From NCBI GenBank assembly GCA_045114665.1, contig JBGUKW010000096.1, forward strand, positions 1 through 6,091: a DNA stretch of 6,091 nucleotides, read 5' to 3'. Every line of letters starts with the position of its first letter. Position 1 is the stretch's first letter. The stretch is from CADAWZ01 sp045114665 (GTDB taxonomy: Bacteria > Vulcanimicrobiota > CADAWZ01). Below are positions 1 through 4,203 of this stretch, one piece after another. The notes beneath the pieces were generated by a model. That model was not told the DNA's origin. It saw only the letters and a list, made by a program, of their open reading frames with translations, and ran no database searches. The position numbers and the translations under genes were made by a program.

Positions 1-332
1 CTAATTTAAAAAATAAAAAATTTTTATCACAGCATGCCTCTTGGACATATTTTGCAAGAGATTATGGGCTTGATGAAGTAGGGGATATAGAAAAATTTCC
101 AGGTAGAGAAGCAACACCTGCAGAGATTGAAGAACTTATAAAAATGGCAAATTCTTATAATGTTAATGTCATTTTTACAGATGCACAATTTTCTGAGAAA
201 GCAGCAAAAGCTGTAGCTGAGAGTGGAAATTTGAAAATAGTATCTCTAGATGTTTTGGGTAGTAGTGGAGATACATCTTATATTGATATGATGAGAAATA
301 ATTTAAAAAATATGTCAAAAGCAATGAAATAA
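1..332 (+). CDS. znuA: Metal-binding protein of a zinc/manganese ABC transporter (ZnuA/TroA family), C-terminal part
   Basis: This is the 3' end of a gene that begins before the window. The frame is open from base 3 and gives 109 residues before TAA at 330-332. The ATG at 144 is internal, because typical family sequence precedes it. The periplasmic or lipid-anchored protein would capture Zn2+ or Mn2+ and hand it to an ABC permease. Visible family features, numbered from the first full codon, are SQHASWTYFARDYGL (8-23), where H11 matches a conserved metal-ligand His, the TPAEIEELIKMA helix (38-49), and SLDVLG (81-86), where D83 matches the conserved acidic ligand. The ending SYIDMMRNNL (92-101) is typical of the family. 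The N-terminal lobe, signal peptide and any His-rich loop lie outside. The family is secure; zinc versus manganese, and so the symbol, is a guess because the permease genes are not visible. It converges on the minus-strand genes. Confidence 0.85.
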   Translation, partial: NLKNKKFLSQHASWTYFARDYGLDEVGDIEKFPGREATPAEIEELIKMANSYNVNVIFTDAQFSEKAAKAVAESGNLKIVSLDVLGSSGDTSYIDMMRNNLKNMSKAMK

Positions 333-373
333 ACAAATAGGGGAGTGTATATGTTGCACTCCCTATTTGTTTT
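331..373. terminator. Bidirectional intrinsic terminator shared by two convergent genes
   Basis: The left arm (331-347) and right arm (357-372) pair over about 16 bp with one bulged G and a 9-base loop. The GGGAGTG/CACTCCC core at the loop end is flanked by A/T-rich pairs. The U-tract is present in both directions: TTTGTTTT on the plus strand, and a T-rich stretch across the znuA stop on the minus strand. The left arm begins inside the znuA TAA and the right arm touches the TGA of the minus-strand gene, so there is no spacer on either side. It should terminate both transcripts. Confidence 0.85.
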
Positions 374-810
374 CACGAAAAATATCTACCTGTTAAGTTT
401 TGATAGTTTTGTTGTGTTTTGGTAATTGATTCAAGATATTTTTTTCCATTTATTTCGCCTTTTTTATACCAAATAATGGCTTTATTCAATTTTTTTCCCA
501 AATTTTGATTTTTGATATATTCTTCTATAAATTTTATTGATTTTTGATAGCATATCATTTCTCTATTTCTCAATATTTCTGTTTCATCTGTATTAGATAA
601 CATGTTCAATAGATATTTATTTTGTATATCATTTTTTTTTGTTATTGAAACCATTATTTTTTTTATTTCTTTTTTGGCAACATCTATAAGAATTTTTACA
701 TCACCAAATTCTGATTTGCTTTTTAGAATATCACATATTGTGGGTATCCAATAAAAAATTGTACTGTCTTGGGGAATACTTTGAAAAATATCATTGTCTT
801 CTGAAACCAT
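373..810 (-). CDS. Hypothetical protein of 145 residues behind a predicted CRP-dependent promoter
   Basis: I do not recognise this family. The AAGGAG at 820-825 directly abuts the first in-frame ATG (817-819), which is too close for initiation. The second ATG (808-810) is 9 nt away, so I start there (MVSEDNDIFQ). The protein is soluble, with no signal peptide or membrane segment. It is rich in Lys, Ile and Asn and looks mostly helical. Charged helical segments lie at about 38-60 and 84-112, followed by a polar tail with several Gln, Asn and Tyr residues. It has no Cys or His cluster and no evident catalytic motif. An A9 run on the coding strand encodes TKKN (57-60) and could cause slippage. 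The gene ends at a terminator shared with znuA. The strong ribosome binding site, own promoter and clean terminator support a real gene; its function is unknown. Confidence 0.75.
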   Translation of the reverse strand: MVSEDNDIFQSIPQDSTIFYWIPTICDILKSKSEFGDVKILIDVAKKEIKKIMVSITKKNDIQNKYLLNMLSNTDETEILRNREMICYQKSIKFIEEYIKNQNLGKKLNKAIIWYKKGEINGKKYLESITKTQQNYQNLTGRYFS

Positions 811-819
811 TGAGAACAT

Positions 820-825
820 CTCCTT
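820..825 (-). promoter_or_regulatory. Ribosome binding site that decides the start of the 145-residue protein
   Basis: On the minus strand AAGGAG is followed at once by ATG (819-817) and again by ATG at 810-808. The 9-nt spacing to the second ATG is normal, while 0 nt to the first is not workable. The first three codons of the longer reading are therefore probably untranslated leader. Confidence 0.7.
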
Positions 826-832
826 ATTATTT

Positions 833-845
833 TTTTATTATTATA
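833..845 (-). promoter_or_regulatory. Predicted sigma-70-type promoter with a perfect -10 box
   Basis: The minus strand reads TATAAT at 845-840. Placing its last T at -7 puts the transcription start at 833, an A on the minus strand, and gives a leader of about 23 nt before the ATG at 810. The hexamer 17 bases upstream (CAGAAA) is a poor match to TTGACA. A promoter with a good -10 and no -35 is expected when an activator bound next to RNA polymerase replaces the -35 contact. In AT-rich DNA a TATAAT alone is weak evidence; its register with the CRP-like palindrome raises confidence. Confidence 0.6.
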
Positions 846-866
846 TCTCAATGATTTTTATTTTTC

Positions 867-882
867 TGTGATCTAAATCACA
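867..882. promoter_or_regulatory. Perfect CRP-type operator, TGTGA-N6-TCACA
   Basis: The bases read TGTGA (867-871), TCTAAA, TCACA (878-882). Both half-sites and the 6-base spacer match the CRP consensus exactly. The centre (874.5) is 41.5 bases upstream of the predicted start at 833, the class II activator position. The arrangement is not a terminator: on both strands the palindrome is preceded by T and followed by A, the reverse of what an intrinsic terminator needs. The cognate CRP-family protein is not in the window. A paralogue with the same half-site preference, not necessarily cAMP-dependent, could bind instead. Confidence 0.7.
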
Positions 883-915
883 AAAAAAGAAATTTTTTAA
901 AAATATTTATGAAAA

Positions 916-1464
916 TTACCAATCTCCTAAATTATTTGCTCTTGCAAATGAAGCTAAAATTATTACAATAATCAAAAATATTATAGGAATAGATTTATGA
1001 AATTTATGTTTTTCATCTATTAATTTTATTATCTCTACAATAATCCCCAAAAATCCAATAACACCATAAGTAATATTCATTTGAATTTGCGTTGAACTTG
1101 TGTCAATTCCAAAATATTCCCATAATAATATATAAAAATTCCAAAAATATAATATAAAATTTTTAAGTGGATTAAAATATTTTCCAATTTCTGGTGGAAT
1201 TACAAATGTAAGCCAAAATATGAAAGCTAAAAATAATAAAAGAAGAAGATTTAGGCAACCTTTAGCGTTATTAGATATATCGCCTGATAAAATATTTGAT
1301 AATATTTCTTTTATATCTTGCCAAAAATTAGATTTATATTTTGGTCTGTTCTTACTTTGAGTTAATAAGTTCTCTCCACAGGAGGGACAAACATTCTTAT
1401 CCAACTCTAATATTTTAAAATTGCACTTACTACAGTATTTATCTCCAAAAATATCTCTGTACAA
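916..1464 (-). CDS. Zinc-ribbon membrane protein with about four transmembrane helices
   Basis: The 182-residue protein has an N-terminal zinc ribbon with C11-x2-C14 and C26-x2-C29 (CSKC and CPSCG), a basic linker (38-53), then hydrophobic segments at about 71-90, 103-118, 131-149 and 159-174. The start is TTG (1464-1462). No ATG lies nearby; the first internal Met is at 129, and starting there would lose the zinc ribbon. The sequence AAAGGA (1475-1480) is 10 nt upstream and shares bases with the stop codon of the cyclase gene, so the two genes are probably translationally linked in one operon. The fold resembles the many small zinc-ribbon membrane proteins of unknown role. The zinc ribbon would sit in the cytoplasm before the first membrane helix. 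A functional tie to the cyclase is inferred only from the operon. No convincing terminator follows it. Confidence 0.75.
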   Translation of the reverse strand: MYRDIFGDKYCSKCNFKILELDKNVCPSCGENLLTQSKNRPKYKSNFWQDIKEILSNILSGDISNNAKGCLNLLLLLFLAFIFWLTFVIPPEIGKYFNPLKNFILYFWNFYILLWEYFGIDTSSTQIQMNITYGVIGFLGIIVEIIKLIDEKHKFHKSIPIIFLIIVIILASFARANNLGDW

Positions 1465-1474
1465 TTTTAAGATT

Positions 1475-1480
1475 TCCTTT
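1475..1480 (-). promoter_or_regulatory. Ribosome binding site overlapping the cyclase stop, supporting a TTG start
   Basis: On the minus strand the cyclase TAA (1481-1479) runs into AAAGGA, followed after 10 nt by TTG (1464-1462). The As of the stop codon are part of the binding site. A ribosome finishing the cyclase would be placed to restart here. Confidence 0.6.
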
Positions 1481-2615
1481 ATCTTGCTTTAAAAATTTTT
1501 ATTTTTTCTTTTTTGCCTCGTATTTGTACATTTCCTATTAATTTGAATAAATGCTCGAGATTAGTTTCAGATAATATTTTTTCACTTACTATAATTGATG
1601 TCTTATATTCTTTTGTAAGCCCTTCAAGTCTTGAAGCTGTATTTGGTATATCACCAATTACAGTATATTCATGTCTTATTCTGCTTCCTATAATACCTGC
1701 AGTCATGGTTCCGCAATGGATTCCTATTCCTATTTTTAATTCTATATTATAATCTTTTTTTAATGATTCATTCAGAATATTCAATGCATCAAGCATGTCA
1801 AATGCTGCAAGAATTGATTTTTCTCTATAATTTTCTGTAATCAATGGGATACCAAAAGCAGCCATGAACCCATCGCCTAAGAATTTCATTAAACAGCCTG
1901 ACCTTTTTAATATAATATCAGTCATTACTTCAAAATATTTATTTAATATATTTACCAAAATTTCAGCTGGTGTGTTTTCTGTAAGATTTGTAAAATCTCT
2001 GATATCTGTGAACATGATCGCTGCTTCTTTTTTTTCACCTCTGAAATTTATTTCATCCCCATATTTTATTATTTTTTCTGCTATTTGACTACTTACAGTT
2101 CTTTTCAATATTTTATTTAATCTGTTTTTTTCATCTTCTATTTTTTCTCTATTTATTGCCATTGATATTTCTGAAGCGTATATATTCATAAATTTGAGAT
2201 CTTCATCATTAAAAACACCATTTTTTAGTCTGTTGTCAACATATATAACACCAATTATTTTTTTATCTGTTTCTACTAATGGAACTGCCATTATAGACCT
2301 CAATCCAAAATGTTGAATACTTGGACTTCCAAATCTTTTGTCTTCCATTGCATTATGGGTTATTACTGATATTCCTGTTTTATATACATTTTGTACTATT
2401 GACATACTTATTGTTATATCTTGCTGTTCACATTTATCTATATTTCTTGCTGTCATTATCTCAAGGACACCATTTATCCCCTCCAACATAATGAATCCTC
2501 TTTCTGCATTTAATATCTTTATAGCATTATCAAGAGTCATGTCAAGTATATGTGTAAGACCCATTGAAGAATTAATTTCTTTTGTTATCTTTTTTAAAAC
2601 TTCTAATCTATTCAT
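1479..2615 (-). CDS. GAF-domain class III adenylate cyclase
   Basis: This cytosolic protein of 378 residues should convert ATP to cAMP under control of an N-terminal sensor. A GAF domain spans about 15-157 (ILNAERGFIML, then GVIYVDNRL near 122-130), followed by a helical linker (158-185, ending SSQIAEKII) that usually couples sensor to catalyst, and a class III catalytic domain (about 195-378). Catalytic residues are visible. D204 in FTDIRDFT and D248 in KFLGDGF bind the metals. K244 selects adenine, with T318 (EYTVIG) at the partner position. N325 and R329 in PNTASRLE stabilise the transition state. Thr at the partner position is the class IIIb pattern, some members of which respond to bicarbonate. 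The usual Val before N325 is Pro. I start at ATG 2615 because GGGAG (2621-2625) is 5 nt upstream; an upstream in-frame TTG (2627) overlaps that site. The GAF ligand is unknown. No membrane segments are seen. Confidence 0.9.
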   Translation of the reverse strand: MNRLEVLKKITKEINSSMGLTHILDMTLDNAIKILNAERGFIMLEGINGVLEIMTARNIDKCEQQDITISMSIVQNVYKTGISVITHNAMEDKRFGSPSIQHFGLRSIMAVPLVETDKKIIGVIYVDNRLKNGVFNDEDLKFMNIYASEISMAINREKIEDEKNRLNKILKRTVSSQIAEKIIKYGDEINFRGEKKEAAIMFTDIRDFTNLTENTPAEILVNILNKYFEVMTDIILKRSGCLMKFLGDGFMAAFGIPLITENYREKSILAAFDMLDALNILNESLKKDYNIELKIGIGIHCGTMTAGIIGSRIRHEYTVIGDIPNTASRLEGLTKEYKTSIIVSEKILSETNLEHLFKLIGNVQIRGKKEKIKIFKAR

Positions 2616-2620
2616 TTTTT

Positions 2621-2625
2621 CTCCC
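2621..2625 (-). promoter_or_regulatory. Ribosome binding site that decides the cyclase start
   Basis: The minus strand reads TTGGGAG, five As, then ATG at 2615-2613. GGGAG is 5 nt from this ATG. The in-frame TTG at 2627 overlaps the site itself and so cannot use it. Confidence 0.7.
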
Positions 2626-2645
2626 AATTTTTTAGAGCGTTTTTA

Positions 2646-2674
2646 AATATATAAAAATTAATAAAATACATTAA
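2646..2674 (-). promoter_or_regulatory. Possible promoter of the cyclase operon
   Basis: On the minus strand TTAATG (2674-2669) and TATATT (2651-2646) are separated by 17 bases, about 30 bases before the cyclase ribosome binding site. Position after the upstream terminator makes a promoter necessary somewhere here, but in such AT-rich DNA the exact boxes are uncertain. I see no CRP-type palindrome in this gap. Confidence 0.35.
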
Positions 2675-2693
2675 TATTAGCAGTTAAAATAAA

Positions 2694-2728
2694 AAAGGGA
2701 GTGTGAAAATAAATTTCACAGTCCCTTT
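2694..2728 (-). terminator. Intrinsic terminator of the TPR / HD-GYP-like operon
   Basis: AAAGGGA (2694-2700) pairs with TCCCTTT (2722-2728) and TGTGAAA (2702-2708) with TTTCACA (2714-2720). The two 7-bp helices are separated by one mismatch and closed by a 5-base loop. On the minus strand the hairpin is followed by TTTTTTATTTT (2693-2683), a good U-tract, and it lies 13 nt after the stop of the HD-GYP-like gene. It separates that operon from the cyclase operon. Confidence 0.85.
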
Positions 2729-2741
2729 ATATTTTTTTCAC

Positions 2742-4178
2742 TTATAGACTGTAAGCATGTTTTAACAGCATACAAACTTCTCTTGAAAAATGTAATCCAG
2801 AAAGTCTCAATGATGTTTTTATTGCTTCTTGAACAGATATTGCAGGTTGTCTTGGACTGTCGTTTGTTACCTCTACAAAAAACTCTGCAACTGCAAGAAC
2901 TTTTGAACCATAGGGGATTTTATCTTCTTTTAATTTACTTGGGAAACCTGTTCCATCAACTTTTTCATGGTGATGTCTTATCATTTCCACTATCGACTCA
3001 GAAAAACCAAAAGGTTTTATAACATTTGCACTTATTACTGGATGTTCTTTCAATACATTTTTTTCTTCACTTGTGAGGATATCTCTTTTTGTAAAGATTT
3101 CATCTGCAGCAAATAACATTCCAGTATTGCATAGATAACCTGCTAATTTGATGTCTTTTCTCTCTTGTTCTGTTAAATCTGGATTGTATTTTACTATAAA
3201 ACCTGCTGTATCACCTATTTTCCTGCACTTTTCGCCAAGGAATGGATTTTTCTTGGTCATCATATTTAAGATAGCTTCTACTTTTATTTCTGTATCATCT
3301 TTTTTCTTTTTTAGTGCTTCATTTTCTTTTAATAAGTGATTGTATTCTTCTGACATGTCTTCTTTATCTAATGCAAGAATTCTCATTGCAGAGGCCATAA
3401 TCTGCATTGTAACATGTTCTGAGAGTTTGTCTGTTATTTTTATTTTCTGTGAAGCATTTCTGAATAATTCTTGAGCTTTTCCAGGATTGTTAAGCATATA
3501 TGAGAGTGAACCTGTTGCAAAATCAACTTCAGATGTTGTATCAACTGTTTTCATCATTCTATTTATCATGTTGAAAACATCTTCTTCATGTTCAGTGAAT
3601 ATACTTGCCCATGATAACAATAGCATTGATTCTGTTTTATCTTTTGCTTTTTGAAGTATGTTGACTATTTCTTTTTGTGCATCTTCATATCTGCCTGTTT
3701 TCATCAATGAAAGTACATATAATTTGTGTATAAATTGATCTTCTGCTATAAGTTTTTTGTTTTCTGTTAACAGTTTTAGAGGAATTTCAGGTTTATTCAG
3801 TTCAAGTGCTATTATTGAAGTATATTTTTTGAATATTTCACTCGCAAATTTATCTTTAGGAGCTATTCTCAAGGTATCCCAAGCTTGGGCATAATTTCCA
3901 AGTTCTGTCTGAATTTCTGCCTTGTATATGTATCCTTGTGTATTTTGCTCTTCTTCAATAATTTTATCGAAACATTTAAGAGCTTCTTGCTTATTTCCTA
4001 TTTCTTTGAGCATTATTCCTAAGAAGAATATTAAAGAAGTTTGGATTTCTTTTGGTATATCCTGTCTTAGTATATCTTTTATTTCTGCTATTGCAGAATA
4101 AAAATCTCCAGCAATCATATACTCTTTCATAAGCTCTATTTTGTCAACACTTTGTGTATTTGTTTTTAATTCTGACAT
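2742..4178 (-). CDS. TPR protein with a degenerate HD-GYP domain
   Basis: The 478-residue cytosolic protein has N-terminal TPR-like helical repeats (about 12-265; for example IYKAEIQTELGNYAQAWDTL at 84-103 and LYVLSLMKTGRYEDAQKEIV at 153-172), a charged coiled-coil stretch (275-300), and an HD-GYP-like domain (about 300-478). Intact HD-GYP proteins hydrolyse cyclic-di-GMP. Here the family's LLHDIGK motif reads YLCNTGM, so C350-N351 replace the metal-binding His-Asp pair and M354 the Lys. No His is found where the first helix normally supplies one, and the late VAD Asp is E432. In contrast EHP (378-380) and HHE-x2-DG-x-GFP (403-413) are well kept. I infer a binding or scaffold protein, not a phosphodiesterase. 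AGGAG is 8 nt before ATG 4178. The gene follows the large TPR gene by 25 nt and ends at a terminator. Confidence 0.85.
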   Translation of the reverse strand: MSELKTNTQSVDKIELMKEYMIAGDFYSAIAEIKDILRQDIPKEIQTSLIFFLGIMLKEIGNKQEALKCFDKIIEEEQNTQGYIYKAEIQTELGNYAQAWDTLRIAPKDKFASEIFKKYTSIIALELNKPEIPLKLLTENKKLIAEDQFIHKLYVLSLMKTGRYEDAQKEIVNILQKAKDKTESMLLLSWASIFTEHEEDVFNMINRMMKTVDTTSEVDFATGSLSYMLNNPGKAQELFRNASQKIKITDKLSEHVTMQIMASAMRILALDKEDMSEEYNHLLKENEALKKKKDDTEIKVEAILNMMTKKNPFLGEKCRKIGDTAGFIVKYNPDLTEQERKDIKLAGYLCNTGMLFAADEIFTKRDILTSEEKNVLKEHPVISANVIKPFGFSESIVEMIRHHHEKVDGTGFPSKLKEDKIPYGSKVLAVAEFFVEVTNDSPRQPAISVQEAIKTSLRLSGLHFSREVCMLLKHAYSL

Positions 4179-4186
4179 TAAGATTT

Positions 4187-4191
4187 CTCCT
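4187..4191 (-). promoter_or_regulatory. Ribosome binding site of the HD-GYP-like gene
   Basis: AGGAG on the minus strand is 8 nt before the ATG at 4178-4176, within the 25-nt gap after the upstream gene. This supports the start and cotranscription; no promoter fits in so short a gap. Confidence 0.7.
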
Positions 4192-4203
4192 ATTTATTAT
4201 TTT

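Noticed and set aside
144..332. A small 62-residue gene starting at ATG 144
   Set aside because: The frame is open to the left edge and the preceding residues are typical ZnuA/TroA sequence, so this is the C-terminal part of a longer gene.
867..882. The CRP-like palindrome read as a terminator hairpin of the zinc-ribbon gene
   Set aside because: On both strands a T-run precedes the stem and an A-run follows it. An intrinsic terminator needs T after the stem.
889..907. AT-only inverted repeat followed by a T-run after the zinc-ribbon gene, as a terminator
   Set aside because: The stem has no G-C pairs and would be too weak; such repeats are common by chance in this composition.
2625..2627. 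TTG at 2627 as the cyclase start
   Set aside because: It overlaps the GGGAG site that serves the ATG at 2615, and nothing upstream of it resembles a binding site.
2702..2720. TGTGA...TCACA in the terminator read as a second CRP site
   Set aside because: The half-sites are 9 bases apart rather than 6, and they are fully explained as the upper stem of a terminator with a U-tract.
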